The notes: a model not told the origin generated them from the sequence alone. A stretch of 64,000 bases of DNA from Trujillonella endophytica (GCF_900110555.1 NZ_FOEE01000001.1:248001-312000), one strand, 5' to 3'; shown: positions 53,700-62,449, counted from the first letter of the stretch. Program-made: numbers and translations.

Positions 53700-53708
53700 C
53701 TGGTCGGG

Positions 53709-54152
53709 ATGGACACGACCTGGACGACCCGGCTGCGCGACTCCGGCCTGCGCGTCACGCGCCCGCGGCTGGCCGTGCTCGACGTCCTGGGCGCCCACCC
53801 GCACGCCGACGCCGACACGATCGTCACCGCGGCCCGCGCCGCGCACCCGACCCTGTCGCCGCAGTCGGTCTACGGCGTCCTGCAGGCCCTCGTCACCGCG
53901 GGGCTCGCCCGCCGCGTCGAGCCTGCCGGCGCCCCCGCGCTCTTCGAGCTCCGCGTGGGCGACAACCACCACCACCTCGTGTGCCGGGCCTGCGGCGTCG
54001 TCGTCGACGTCGACTGCGCCGTCGGCTACACCCCGTGCCTGACCCCGTCGGACGCCTCCGGCTTCGTCGTCGACGAGGCCGAGGTCGTGTTCTGGGGATT
54101 CTGCGCGGACTGCCGGGCTGATACCGCGGAGAGCGCGCCCGCCCAGGGGTGA
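53709..54152 (+). CDS. Fur-family metalloregulator (FurA/CatR-like)
   Basis: 147 residues. Winged-helix DNA-binding half (about 5-85: LRDSGLRVTRPRLAVLDVLG, LSPQSVYGVLQALVTAGLARRVE) then the dimerisation/metal half with DNHHHLVCRACGVVVDVDC and a C-terminal CADC; the cysteines make the structural zinc site and the His cluster the regulatory site. Actinobacterial relatives (FurA, CatR) sense iron or peroxide and usually sit beside a catalase gene; none is here, the next gene being a convergent PAC2 protein. It therefore acts on distant targets and on its own promoter. Confidence 0.93.
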   Translation: MDTTWTTRLRDSGLRVTRPRLAVLDVLGAHPHADADTIVTAARAAHPTLSPQSVYGVLQALVTAGLARRVEPAGAPALFELRVGDNHHHLVCRACGVVVDVDCAVGYTPCLTPSDASGFVVDEAEVVFWGFCADCRADTAESAPAQG

Positions 54153-54177
54153 GCGGGCCGGGCGGGGCGCCGTCGCC

Positions 54178-55140
54178 CTACTCCCCGCGGCGCTTCTCCT
54201 GCTCGGCCAGGAAGCGCTCGAACTCGTCGGCGATCTCCTCGCCGCTGGGCACCTGGCCGCTGCTGCCCAGCAGGCCGGTGTCGCCGTGCGCGGTGGTGAA
54301 GTCGTCGTACTGCTGCTCGAGCGCCGCGACGACGGCGGTGTTCTCCGGCGAGCGGCCGATCTGCTCGTCGACCTCCGTGCGGTTGGCCTCGGCCGCCTCG
54401 CGCAGCGCCTCGGTGGGCAGGTGCAGACCGGTCAGCCGGGACAGGTGCTCGAGCAGGGTCAGCGACGCCGCCGGGTAGGTGGCCTGGGCCAGGTAGTGCG
54501 GCACGTGCGCGGCGATCCCGTAGGCGTCGACGCCGGCCTCGCCCATCCGCAGCTCCAGGAGCGCGCCCACGCTGCCGGGGATGCGCACCTGACCCCAGTA
54601 CACGGGGTAGTCCTCGATCAGCTGCCGCCGGGTGGCGTGCGCGGTCAGGGTGACCGGCCGGGTGTGCGGCACGGGCATCGGGATGGCGTGCAGCGCGGCC
54701 ACGGAGGTCACCCCCAGCCGCTCGGCGAGGTCGCGGACGGCGGCGACGAACCGCTCCCACGCGAAGTCCGGCTCGGCGCCGTGCAGCAGCAGGAACGGCT
54801 CGCCCGCGTCGTCCTCCAGCGCGTACAGCACGATCTCGGGGAGCGTGGCGTCGGCGTAGCTGTCGCCGGTGAAGGTCATCCGCGGCCGGTGCGCCCGGTA
54901 GTCGACCAGGGCGTCGGCGTCGAACCGGGCGATCGCCTCGTGCGGCAGGCTGGCCAGCAGGTGCGCCCCGGCGAGGGCGCCGGACCGTGCGGCGTCGAAG
55001 TCGCCGGCCAGGTCGTGCACCAGCACCAGCCCGCGGCGGGCCGCGGCCGGGTCGGCGTGCTGCGCCAGCGCGCTCTCCCGGTCCAGGAAGGGCGAGGCCG
55101 TGGGCAGGAGCTCCACGAGATCCTCAGGTAGCTGCGGCAC
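54178..55140 (-). CDS. PAC2-family protein
   Basis: 320 residues with the PAC2 (proteasome-assembly chaperone 2-like) fold: LVLVHDLAGDFDAARSGALAG, HRPRMTFTGDSYAD, LALHAIPMPVPHTRPVTLTAHAT and GIAAHVPHYLAQATYPAASLTLLEHL. The C-terminal part is acidic and helical (about 245-320: TEVDEQIGRSPENTAVVAALEQQYDDF). PAC2 proteins in actinobacteria are widespread, and their role is unproved. GTG 55140 has GAGGAG 6 bases before it. It may be in an operon with the permease upstream, 79 bases away. Confidence 0.88.
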   Translation of the reverse strand: MPQLPEDLVELLPTASPFLDRESALAQHADPAAARRGLVLVHDLAGDFDAARSGALAGAHLLASLPHEAIARFDADALVDYRAHRPRMTFTGDSYADATLPEIVLYALEDDAGEPFLLLHGAEPDFAWERFVAAVRDLAERLGVTSVAALHAIPMPVPHTRPVTLTAHATRRQLIEDYPVYWGQVRIPGSVGALLELRMGEAGVDAYGIAAHVPHYLAQATYPAASLTLLEHLSRLTGLHLPTEALREAAEANRTEVDEQIGRSPENTAVVAALEQQYDDFTTAHGDTGLLGSSGQVPSGEEIADEFERFLAEQEKRRGE

Positions 55141-55219
55141 GGGTGCTCCTCGGATCGATGACGTCCTCTGCGCCAAGCCCGCGGCGGGGGCCGGCATTCC
55201 CCATGGTCCCCCGGTCGGG

Positions 55220-56536
55220 TCAGCGCGCGGAGCCCTCCTCGGGGGCGGGACCGCTGTCGTCCGGTCGTCCGACGTGCTCGGCGGCGAGCGTGGCCCCGTT
55301 CCCGTCGTCGACCACCTGGGTCTGCATGCCGGCGCCGTCCACCTCCGGTGATCGGCCGTCGAGCTCGTCGCGGACGTATCGGTAGATCACGGCGATCAGC
55401 GCGGCCACGGGCACCCCCAGGAAGGCTCCGGTGATGCCGGCGAGGCTCGTGCCGGCCGTCACGGCCAGGATGACGATCGCGGGGTGCAGGTTGAAGCCGC
55501 GGCCCTGGATGATCGGCTGCAGCACGTTGCCCTCGATCTGCTGCACCACCAGCACGATGACCAGCACCGCCAGGGCGACGCCCCAGCCCTCGTCGACGAG
55601 CGCGATGAGGACGGCGAACGCGCCCGCGACGAACGCCCCGATGATCGGGACGAACGCCGCGAAGAACGTGATCACGGCCAGCGGCAGCACCAGCGGGACG
55701 TCGAGGATCCACAGCCCGACACCGATGAAGAACGCGTCGATGAACCCGACGTAGGCCTGCTGGCGGATGAACTCGGACAGCGTCGTCCAGGTCTTGGCCG
55801 ACAGCGCGGCGACGTGCGGCGCGGCGCGGCGGCCGGTCTGCGCGCACAGCCACGGCACCCAGCGCGGCCCGTCCTTGAGGAAGAAGAAGCACAGGACCAG
55901 CGCCAGGACGATGTTGATCAGCGCGTTGCCGATCGCGGTCGCCCCGGTGGCCGCGTAGCCGGCGATGTCGCCGGCCCGGCCCTGCAGGGTGGCGATGGCG
56001 TCGTCCACCGCGTCGTCGATCTGCTCCGGGTCGACGTTGAACGGCGGGCCCTGCACCCACTCCTGGACGTCGCGCAGCCCCTCCCCGACCTGGTCGGCGA
56101 GGGTCTCCACCTGGTCGACGACCTGGGGGGCGATCACGGCGATGATCCCGCCGAAGACGCCGATCGCCGCGAGCACCACGACCGCGGCGGCCAGCGCCGG
56201 CGGCCACCCGTGCCGGCGCAGGAAGCGCGTGGGCGGCCAGAGGACCGTCGTGATCAGCAGCCCCATCACGATCGGCAGCAGGATCACCCACAGCGCGCCG
56301 AGGACCTCGCCCAGCACGTAGATCGCCAGGACGATCAGCAGCACCTCGGCCGAGCCGATCGCGAGCGCGCGGATGCCGCGCTGCAGCCTGGGTCCGCGCT
56401 CGTCCGACGGAGCGGGCGCCGAGGTGGCGGCGCCGGGGACGTCGGTGAGCGCGTGCGGGCTGTTGGCGGGGGTGGTCGTGGCGGGGGCGTCCCCGGGCCC
56501 GGACCGACGCGACGGGAGCAGCCTCATGGTCGTCAT
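55220..56536 (-). CDS. AI-2E-family transporter (YdiK/PerM type)
   Basis: 438 residues with eight hydrophobic helices in the AI-2E pattern: EVLLIVLAIYVLGEVLGALWVILLPIVMGLLI near the start, an Ala/Val stretch, and the paired C-terminal motifs VPLVLPLAVITFFAAFVPIIGAFVAG and NVLQPIIQGRGFNLHPAIVILAVTAGTSLAG. The first 45 residues are a Pro/Ala head and the tail is acidic. The substrate is unknown despite the family name. ATG 56536 is used, ATG 56527 is alternative. A second family member is at 59.5 kb. Confidence 0.9.
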   Translation of the reverse strand: MTTMRLLPSRRSGPGDAPATTTPANSPHALTDVPGAATSAPAPSDERGPRLQRGIRALAIGSAEVLLIVLAIYVLGEVLGALWVILLPIVMGLLITTVLWPPTRFLRRHGWPPALAAAVVVLAAIGVFGGIIAVIAPQVVDQVETLADQVGEGLRDVQEWVQGPPFNVDPEQIDDAVDDAIATLQGRAGDIAGYAATGATAIGNALINIVLALVLCFFFLKDGPRWVPWLCAQTGRRAAPHVAALSAKTWTTLSEFIRQQAYVGFIDAFFIGVGLWILDVPLVLPLAVITFFAAFVPIIGAFVAGAFAVLIALVDEGWGVALAVLVIVLVVQQIEGNVLQPIIQGRGFNLHPAIVILAVTAGTSLAGITGAFLGVPVAALIAVIYRYVRDELDGRSPEVDGAGMQTQVVDDGNGATLAAEHVGRPDDSGPAPEEGSAR

Positions 56537-56602
56537 CGCAGCACACACCGCGTCCGTGCACCGGACGACCGCCGGGGGCGTCGCCCTTCCGTGACCTCGC
56601 AC

Positions 56603-56608
56603 TACCGT
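56603..56608 (+). promoter_or_regulatory. -10 element of a leaderless promoter
   Basis: TACCGT is 7 bases before ATG 56616. This favours 56616 over the GTG at 56607, which overlaps the element. Confidence 0.5.
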
Positions 56609-56615
56609 GATCGGC

Positions 56616-57083
56616 ATGCCCAGGACCGCCACCGCCGACCGGGTCGACCGGGCCGCGCTGCTCGACTTCCTCCGCCCCCGCCACAAGGCCGTGCTGCTGA
56701 CCAGGCGGGGCTCCGGCGGTCCCCAGCTCTCCCCGGTCACCTTCGGGGTGGACGCCGGCGGCCGCGTCGTCGTCTCCACGTATCCGCAGCGGGCCAAGGT
56801 GGCCAACGCCCGCCGCGACCCCGCCGTCTCGCTGTGCGTGCTCTCCGACGACTGGGACGGCCCGTGGGTCCAGGTCGACGGGACGGCGGAGGTGCTGGAC
56901 CTGCCCGAGGCGCTGGAACCGCTCGTCGAGTACTTCCGCTCCATCAGCGGCGAGCACCCCGACTGGGACGAGTACCGCGCGGCGATGGCGAAGCAGGGCA
57001 AGTCCCTGCTGCGGATCACCCCGGACCGCTGGGGACCGGTCGCCACCGGCGGCTTCCCCGCCGAGGTGCTCGACAAGCTCTGA
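56616..57083 (+). CDS. PPOX-fold F420/FMN-dependent oxidoreductase
   Basis: 155 residues of the split beta-barrel: LLDFLRPRHKAVLLTRRGSGGPQLSPVTFGVDAGGRVVVSTYPQRAKVANARRDPAVSLCVL, with the cofactor-binding SPVTF and TYPQRAKVANARRDP segments, and a helical YFRSISGEHPDWDEYRAAM that caps the pocket. The pattern of TYPxRAKxxNxRRDP suggests an F420-dependent member, common in actinobacteria; the substrate is unknown. ATG 56616 is chosen from the promoter position. Confidence 0.85.
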   Translation: MPRTATADRVDRAALLDFLRPRHKAVLLTRRGSGGPQLSPVTFGVDAGGRVVVSTYPQRAKVANARRDPAVSLCVLSDDWDGPWVQVDGTAEVLDLPEALEPLVEYFRSISGEHPDWDEYRAAMAKQGKSLLRITPDRWGPVATGGFPAEVLDKL

Positions 57084-57104
57084 GGCTTGCCGCAGTCTCG
57101 CGGG

Positions 57105-57584
57105 ATGCCCTTCGTGCTCGCCGTGGCCGCGAACGGGGACCCCGTGGTGGTCGCCGACGCGGCGGCCGCCGTCGACCGGGTGCTGCAGCTGGTGCGGAGC
57201 GGGCGCGGGCCGATCGGGGTGGGCGCCGGGCCCGTGACCCGGACGCGGGGCCGCGCCGAGGGGCCCGCCGTCCTCGCCGCGGGAACGGCGCTGGCGGCGG
57301 CGGCCCGCCGGCCGGGGCGGGTGGCGGTGCGCGGCGTCCGACCGGGGGAGGCGCTGGACGCCCAGGCCGTGCTCGCGGCGCTGGCCGTCCTCGTGGGCCG
57401 GCGCAGCCCGGCGGCGTGGGCGGCGGCCGACCTCCTGGCCGCCGGCCGCACGCAGGCCGCGGCGGCGACGGAGCTGGGCGTCAGCCGCCAGGCGGTCGGG
57501 CAGCGGCTGGCGGCCGGCGGCTGGGAGCTCGAGTGCGAGCTGCGCCCCACCGCGGCCCGGCTGCTCGCCCGCGCCGAGGCCTGA
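57105..57584 (+). CDS. Small protein with a C-terminal HTH, unknown
   Basis: 159 residues, Ala/Arg-rich. The N-terminal part (FVLAVAANGDPVVVADAAAAVDRVLQLVR) and VTRTRGRAEGPAVLAAGTALA have no recognised fold. The C-terminal AADLLAAGRTQAAAATELGVSRQAVGQRLAAGGW resembles a helix-turn-helix of about 25 residues near 118-142. CAGTCT 6 bases before ATG 57105 could be a -10 element; TTG 57087 is alternative. The helix-turn-helix suggests a regulator, otherwise unassigned. Confidence 0.6.
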   Translation: MPFVLAVAANGDPVVVADAAAAVDRVLQLVRSGRGPIGVGAGPVTRTRGRAEGPAVLAAGTALAAAARRPGRVAVRGVRPGEALDAQAVLAALAVLVGRRSPAAWAAADLLAAGRTQAAAATELGVSRQAVGQRLAAGGWELECELRPTAARLLARAEA

Positions 57585-57596
57585 CCGGCCCGCCGG

Positions 57597-57612
57597 TCAC
57601 CGCGCGCGGTGA
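57597..57612. repeat. 16-base palindrome TCACCGCG-CGCGGTGA
   Basis: A perfect inverted repeat 13 bases after the HTH-like gene's stop and 54 bases before the next gene. It could be a short hairpin terminator or an operator. Confidence 0.45.
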
Positions 57613-57665
57613 TCATGCGGCGGTGAGAATGGGCCGGTCCCGTCCGGTCGGCCCTGGAGGCCTGC

Positions 57666-58226
57666 GTGTCCGAGTCCACTTCCCCCGGGTCCACAGCGTC
57701 CGGCGGGATCCGCCACGCCGACCTGCTGGGCATCTACGTCAACGACCACATGGCCGCGGCCACCGGTGGCGTGGAGCTCGTCTCCCGGATGCTGTCGCGG
57801 CACCGGGGGACGGCGTACGAGCCCCACCTGGAGATGCTGCTCGACGAGCTCCGCGAGGAGCGGTCGGCCCACGTGTCCATGGCCGGGGCGCTGGGCATCC
57901 CGGTGCGGACGTACAAGCAGCTGGGCACCTGGGTGGCGGAGAAGCTCTCCCGCGCCAAGCTCAACGGGCGCCTGCTCACGCGCTCCCCGCTCAGCGACCT
58001 CGTGGAGTTCGAGTTCATCGCCACCGCCGTCCTCGCCAAGCGCGCCGGCTTCGAGACGCTGCTGGAGCTCGCCGCCGTCGAGCCGCGTCTGGACCGCGCG
58101 CTGCTCGAGCGGCTCGTCGCCCAGGCCGACGACCAGCACCAGTGGCTCGCCGACGCGCGGCGCGAGGTGGCCGCGCAGCTGTTCGGCGGCAGCGCGGGCG
58201 CCGCCGACCGGGCCGCCGACACCTGA
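57666..58226 (+). CDS. Predicted helical (ferritin-like) protein of unknown function
   Basis: 186 residues, nearly all helix, soluble. Its parts: IRHADLLGIYVNDHMAAATGGVELVSRML, YEPHLEMLLDELREERSAHVSMA, LLTRSPLSDLVEFEFIATAVLAKRAGFETLLEL and ERLVAQADDQHQWLADARREVA. The Glu and His spacing in helices (HLEMLLDELREE, EFEFIATAV, ADDQHQWL) resembles a four-helix bundle of the ferritin-like kind, maybe metal-binding; no family assignment is possible. GGAGG lies 6 bases before GTG 57666. It precedes the dienelactone hydrolase by 31 bases. Confidence 0.68.
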   Translation: MSESTSPGSTASGGIRHADLLGIYVNDHMAAATGGVELVSRMLSRHRGTAYEPHLEMLLDELREERSAHVSMAGALGIPVRTYKQLGTWVAEKLSRAKLNGRLLTRSPLSDLVEFEFIATAVLAKRAGFETLLELAAVEPRLDRALLERLVAQADDQHQWLADARREVAAQLFGGSAGAADRAADT

Positions 58227-58257
58227 GCCGCCCGGCCGCCCTGGTAGGGAGGGACCC

Positions 58258-59022
58258 ATGTGCCACGACGCCGACAGCCGCCCGCCCGCCCCGCCGCGCT
58301 CCGGTGAGGTCGCCGAGCGCGGTCTGCTGACGCTCACCTCGCCCGACGGCACCGAGTTCGACGCCGCCTTCGCCGCGCCGGCCGGCGAGGCCGCCGCGGG
58401 GGTGGTGGTGCTGCCCGACGTCCGCGGCCTGCACCCGTACTACGTCGCGCTGGCGGAGCGGTTCGCCGAGGCCGGCTTCCCGGCGGTGGCCATCGACTAC
58501 TTCGCCCGCACCGCGGGCCGGGCCGAGCAGGGCGTCCGCGACCAGGACTTCGACTGGAAGGCGCACGTGCCGCAGGCGACCGCCGAGGGGATCGACGGCG
58601 ACACCTCCGCGGCGATCGCCTACCTGCGCGAGCGCACCCGGCCCGGCCTCCCGGTGATCACCGTCGGCTTCTGCTTCGGCGGCAGCAACGCCTGGCGCCA
58701 GAGCGCGGGCGCGCTCCCGCTGGCGGCCACCGCCGGCTTCTACGGCCGGCCGCAGATGGTCGGGGAGGCCGCGGCCTCGGCGCGCCTGCCGGTGCTCATG
58801 CTCATCGCCGGCGACGACATGGCGACGCCGGTGGCCGACCAGCTCGCGCTCGCGGACACGATGCGGTCTGCCGGCGCGGAGGTCGAGACCGCCGTCTACG
58901 ACGGCGCCCCGCACTCGTTCTTCGACCGCGCCTCCGACCAGTGGGCCGAGGCCTCCGCGGACGCCTGGCGGCGCGTCCTGGCGCTGCTGGACCGGATCGG
59001 CGACGGCGGGCCGGCCGCGTGA
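58258..59022 (+). CDS. Dienelactone hydrolase family protein
   Basis: 254 residues, alpha/beta-hydrolase. The nucleophile is a cysteine in VGFCFGGSNAWR (about 140), the family hallmark. The aspartate is in AGDDMATPVADQL and the histidine in DGAPHSFFDRAS. Other features: VVVLPDVRGLHPYYVALAERFAEAGF and AIDYFARTAGR. Members hydrolyse dienelactone or other esters; the substrate is unknown without an aromatic-degradation cluster. GGGAGGG precedes ATG 58258. It ends overlapping the ankyrin gene start. Confidence 0.9.
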   Translation: MCHDADSRPPAPPRSGEVAERGLLTLTSPDGTEFDAAFAAPAGEAAAGVVVLPDVRGLHPYYVALAERFAEAGFPAVAIDYFARTAGRAEQGVRDQDFDWKAHVPQATAEGIDGDTSAAIAYLRERTRPGLPVITVGFCFGGSNAWRQSAGALPLAATAGFYGRPQMVGEAAASARLPVLMLIAGDDMATPVADQLALADTMRSAGAEVETAVYDGAPHSFFDRASDQWAEASADAWRRVLALLDRIGDGGPAA

Positions 59023-59444
59023 CGGGCCCGGCGGGTGGAACCGGTCCGGTGGGGGGCATCGACCCCGAGGTGATCGAGCTGGCGCACCGGGTCTTCGACC
59101 TGGCCCGCGACGGGCGCGCCGAGGAGCTGGCGGCCTACGTCGATGCCGGCGTGCCCGCGAACCTCACCAACGACAAGGGCGACACCCTGCTGGTCCTCGC
59201 CGCGTACCACGCCCATGCCGATGCGGTCGCGGCCCTGCTGGCGCGCGGCGCCGACCACGGGCGGGCCAACGATCGGGGGCAGACGGCGCTGGCCGCCGCC
59301 GTCTTCCGGCAGTCGGCGGAGATCGTGCGCCTCCTGCTCGACGCCGGGGCCGATCCCGACGCCGGGGGACCCAGCGCCCGCGACACCGCCACCTTCTTCG
59401 TCCTGCCGGAGATGGCGGCGCTGCTGGACGGCGGGGGCCGCTGA
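59019..59444 (+). CDS. Ankyrin-repeat protein
   Basis: 141 residues with about three ankyrin repeats: DGRAEELAAYVDAGVPANLTNDKGDTLLVLAAYHAH, DAVAALLARGADHGRANDRGQTALAAAVFR and SAEIVRLLLDAGADPDAGG. It is a protein-protein interaction scaffold, partner unknown. GTG 59019 overlaps the hydrolase stop (GTGA), so the two are made together; the ankyrin protein may act with the hydrolase or regulate it. Confidence 0.9.
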   Translation: MTGPAGGTGPVGGIDPEVIELAHRVFDLARDGRAEELAAYVDAGVPANLTNDKGDTLLVLAAYHAHADAVAALLARGADHGRANDRGQTALAAAVFRQSAEIVRLLLDAGADPDAGGPSARDTATFFVLPEMAALLDGGGR

Positions 59445-59539
59445 CGCCCGTCGCGGCCGTGACACCCTGAAGAGGGGCGGCGGCGCACCGTCCGCCGAGC
59501 GAGCGGCGCGGGCGCCGCGCGGGGGAGAGCGGAGAACGA

Positions 59540-61015
59540 ATGGTGGCCCGACCCGAGCTGCCGGGGGAGCGGTCCCGACGGGGACGCGGTCTCGCCCCCG
59601 CTCGCGCTGCCGACGCCGCCGTGGAGGCGCGACGGGCCGGTGACGCCCCGGGCGCCGACTCCCTGGGGGCCGCCGCCGCCGAGGCCGCCGACGCAGACAC
59701 CTCCGTGGCCGAGGCCGCCGCCGAGGAGGCCACCGGGCCCGAGGCGTCCGGCCCCGAGGGGGTCGGCCTCGAGGTCGCCGGCCGCCAGGCCGAGACGGGC
59801 CCACCGGGCGCCGGCGCGGCCGCGATCCCCGAGTCCCCCGGCGGCCTGCCGCGCTGGCTGGTGCTGCTGGTCGGGGGAGCGGCGGCCACCATCGCCCTGG
59901 GCGGCATCCGGACCCTGGCCTGGCTGATCGCACCGGTGCTGCTGGCGCTGGTCATCGTCGTCGCGCTCATGCCGGTGCAGCGCTGGTTGCTGCGGCACGG
60001 CTGGCCGCGGTGGGCCAGCGCCTCGGTGCTGCTGCTGCTGGTCTGGGCGGTCCTGCTGTCGTTCGTGGCGCTGCTGGTCGTCTCCGTGGCCCAGCTGGCC
60101 GCGCTGCTGCCCGACTACGCGCCCGAGTTCAACCGCCTGCTGGAGTCGGTGCAGGAGGACCTCAACGACGCCGGCGTCGTCTCCGGCCAGCTGTCGGACC
60201 TCCTCTCCGAGATCGACTACGGCCAGCTGGTGGGCGTGGCCACGGGGCTGCTGTCCAGCCTCACCGAGGCCGCCTCCACGCTGCTGCTCCTGCTCTCGGC
60301 CCTGGTGTTCCTCGCCATCGAGTCCGGCGGCTTCGGGCGGCGCCTCGCGCTGATCGCCGGCGAACGCCCGCACCTGCTCATCGCCATGGGGCTGTTCGCG
60401 CGCGGCACCCGCAGCTACCTGCTCGTCAGCACCGTCTTCGGCTTCGTCGTGGCGGTCGGGGACACCATCGCCCTGGCGATCATCGGCGTGCCGCTGCCGC
60501 TGCTGTGGGGCCTGCTGTCGTTCATCACGAACTACGTCCCCAACATCGGCTTCGTGCTGGGGCTGCTGCCCCCGGCGCTGCTGGCCCTGCTCGACGGCGG
60601 CTGGTCGGACATGTGGGCGGTCGTCATCGTCTACGCCGTCCTCAACTTCGTCATCCAGACGCTGATCCAGCCGCGCTTCGTGGGCGACTCGGTGGGCCTG
60701 TCGATGACGGTCACCTTCGTCGCCCTGCTGTTCTGGGGCTGGGCCCTGGGCGCCCTGGGTGCGCTGCTGGCCATCCCCCTGACCCTGCTGGTCAAGGCGC
60801 TCCTGGTCGACGTCGACCCGCGCGGTCACTGGCTGGACGCCCTGCTGCGCGAGGAACCCCGGGCCCCCCGCACCAGCCGGGCGCGCCAGCGCGCCCAGGC
60901 CCGCCGCGCCGCGCTCGCCTCGGTGCGGGCCCTGCACGTCCCGCGGCCGCACGTGCCCCGGCCGGGGCGGCGCGGACAGGCCGGTGAGGCGCGGAGCGAG
61001 AACCCCGAGGACTGA
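59540..61015 (+). CDS. AI-2E-family transporter, second copy
   Basis: 491 residues. A long Ala/Glu/Pro-rich cytoplasmic head of about 100 residues is followed by AI-2E helices (LPRWLVLLVGGAAATIALGGI, VLLALVIVVALMPVQRWLL, ASVLLLLVWAVLLSFVALLVV, then TEAASTLLLLLSALVFLAI and STVFGFVVAVGDTIALAIIGVPLPLLWGLLSF). The C-terminal tail is basic (RTSRARQRAQARRAALASV). It has the same family as the permease at 55.2 kb but a very different tail. The substrate is unknown. ATG 59540 is used. Confidence 0.88.
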   Translation: MVARPELPGERSRRGRGLAPARAADAAVEARRAGDAPGADSLGAAAAEAADADTSVAEAAAEEATGPEASGPEGVGLEVAGRQAETGPPGAGAAAIPESPGGLPRWLVLLVGGAAATIALGGIRTLAWLIAPVLLALVIVVALMPVQRWLLRHGWPRWASASVLLLLVWAVLLSFVALLVVSVAQLAALLPDYAPEFNRLLESVQEDLNDAGVVSGQLSDLLSEIDYGQLVGVATGLLSSLTEAASTLLLLLSALVFLAIESGGFGRRLALIAGERPHLLIAMGLFARGTRSYLLVSTVFGFVVAVGDTIALAIIGVPLPLLWGLLSFITNYVPNIGFVLGLLPPALLALLDGGWSDMWAVVIVYAVLNFVIQTLIQPRFVGDSVGLSMTVTFVALLFWGWALGALGALLAIPLTLLVKALLVDVDPRGHWLDALLREEPRAPRTSRARQRAQARRAALASVRALHVPRPHVPRPGRRGQAGEARSENPED

Positions 61016-61062
61016 GGTAGACACAGCAGGCCCGCGTCCCCCTGCCCGGAGGTTCCCGCCCC

Positions 61063-61482
61063 ATGCTGGCCAGCATCGGCTACGCCGTCGCCTACACCGG
61101 CGTGGGCCTCGCGCTGCTCGTCCTCGGCTTCTTCGCCCTCGACCTGCTGACCCCCGGGCACCTGGGGCGCCACATCTACGAGCACCGCTCGATCAACGCG
61201 GCGATCACCCTGGCGGCGGGCTTCCTCGGCCAGGGGGTGATCGCCTTCGCCACCATCTGGACCAACGCGACCAGCGGGTTCGGCGAGGCGCTGGGCTACA
61301 CCGTGGTCTTCGGCGTGCTCGGGGTGCTGCTGCAGGCCGTCGCGTTCGTGGCACTCGACCTGGTCGCGCCCGGCCGCCTCGGTCAGCACCTCACCGAGCC
61401 GGACTTCCACCCCGCCAGCCTGGTCAGCGCGGCGGCGCAGCTGTCGGTCGCGGCGATCATCGTCGCCAGCATCTGGCCGTGA
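61063..61482 (+). CDS. DUF350 membrane protein
   Basis: 139 residues with four hydrophobic helices: IGYAVAYTGVGLALLVLGFFALDLL, SINAAITLAAGFLGQGVIAF, LGYTVVFGVLGVLLQAVAFVALDLV and VSAAAQLSVAAIIVASIW. It matches DUF350 in size and pattern; function unknown. It follows the AI-2E gene by 47 bases on the same strand and may be co-transcribed. Confidence 0.85.
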   Translation: MLASIGYAVAYTGVGLALLVLGFFALDLLTPGHLGRHIYEHRSINAAITLAAGFLGQGVIAFATIWTNATSGFGEALGYTVVFGVLGVLLQAVAFVALDLVAPGRLGQHLTEPDFHPASLVSAAAQLSVAAIIVASIWP

Positions 61483-61594
61483 GCGCCACGCCCGGGGACC
61501 AGCGCGCGTAGGCCGGTTCCGCGGCCGTACCGTGTCGGTCGAGCCTCAGCGAGACGACCCGGCGCCGTGTGGTGCCGGCAGGAGAAGGAGTGAC

Positions 61595-62356
61595 ATGACC
61601 GACGCACAGAGCCGCGTGGCGATCGTGACCGGCGCGGCCCGTGGCATCGGCGCAGCGACCGCGATCCGCCTGGCCGCCGACGGGTACGCCGTCGCCGTGG
61701 TGGACCTGGAGGAGGCGGCGGGCAAGAGCACCGTCGAGGCGATCGAGGCCGCCGGCGGCCGCGCGCTGGCCGTCGGGGCCGACGTCAGCGACGCCGACCA
61801 GGTGGCCGCCGCCGTCGACCGCATCGCCGCCGAGCTCGGCCCGCCGCTGGTGCTGGTGAACAACGCCGGCGTCCTGCGCGACAACATGCTGTTCAAGATG
61901 TCCGACAGCGACTGGGACATCGTCATGAACGTGCACCTCAAGGGTGCCTTCCTGATGTCCCGCGCAGCCCAGAAGCACATGATCGACGCCAAGTGGGGCC
62001 GGATCATCAACCTGTCGTCGACCTCGGCGCTGGGCAACCGCGGGCAGGCCAACTACTCGACGGCCAAGGCCGGGCTGCAGGGCTTCACCAAGACCCTCGC
62101 CATCGAGCTCGGCAAGTTCGGCGTCACCGCCAACGCCGTCGCCCCCGGGTTCATCCAGACCGAGATGACCAAGGCGACCGCTGACCGGCTCGGCGTCGGC
62201 TTCGAGGACTTCATCCAGTTCAACGCGTCGCAGATCCCGGTGGCCCGCGTCGGCCAGCCCGAGGACATCGCGCACCTCGTGTCGTTCTTCGCCAGCGAGG
62301 GCGCCGGATTCGTCTCCGGCCAGGTCGTCTACGCCGCGGGTGGCCCCCGCAACTGA
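61595..62356 (+). CDS. 3-oxoacyl-ACP reductase-type SDR (FabG-like)
   Basis: 253 residues. NADP motif TGAARGIGAATAIRLAA (about 13-29), NNAGVLRDNMLFKM (about 87-100), Ser in NLSSTSALGNRGQ and YSTAKAGLQGF catalytic Tyr/Lys. The overall pattern fits FabG-type reductases, possibly of fatty-acid or PHB metabolism (second copy next to fabG1 at 37.8 kb). GGAGAAGGAG is 8 bases before ATG 61595. A perfect hairpin terminator follows. Confidence 0.9.
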   Translation: MTDAQSRVAIVTGAARGIGAATAIRLAADGYAVAVVDLEEAAGKSTVEAIEAAGGRALAVGADVSDADQVAAAVDRIAAELGPPLVLVNNAGVLRDNMLFKMSDSDWDIVMNVHLKGAFLMSRAAQKHMIDAKWGRIINLSSTSALGNRGQANYSTAKAGLQGFTKTLAIELGKFGVTANAVAPGFIQTEMTKATADRLGVGFEDFIQFNASQIPVARVGQPEDIAHLVSFFASEGAGFVSGQVVYAAGGPRN

Positions 62357-62369
62357 CGGCAGGTTCCGT

Positions 62370-62402
62370 GAGGGCCCGGACGGCGATGCCGTCCGGGCCC
62401 TC
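62370..62402. terminator. Strong hairpin terminator
   Basis: Perfect 15-base arms GAGGGCCCGGACGGC and GCCGTCCGGGCCCTC around loop GAT, 14 bases after the FabG-like stop. Confidence 0.85.
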
Positions 62403-62424
62403 GGCGTTCCCGGGTGCGACACGC

Positions 62425-62449
62425 TGCACACGCTGAAAGATTGCGTGCA
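62425..62449. promoter_or_regulatory. Possible TetR operator
   Basis: TGCACACGC and GCGTGCA form an imperfect inverted repeat, followed by direct CTGAA repeats to 62468, in the 20-45 bases before the TetR start at 62469. TetR regulators commonly repress themselves through such sites. Confidence 0.45.
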
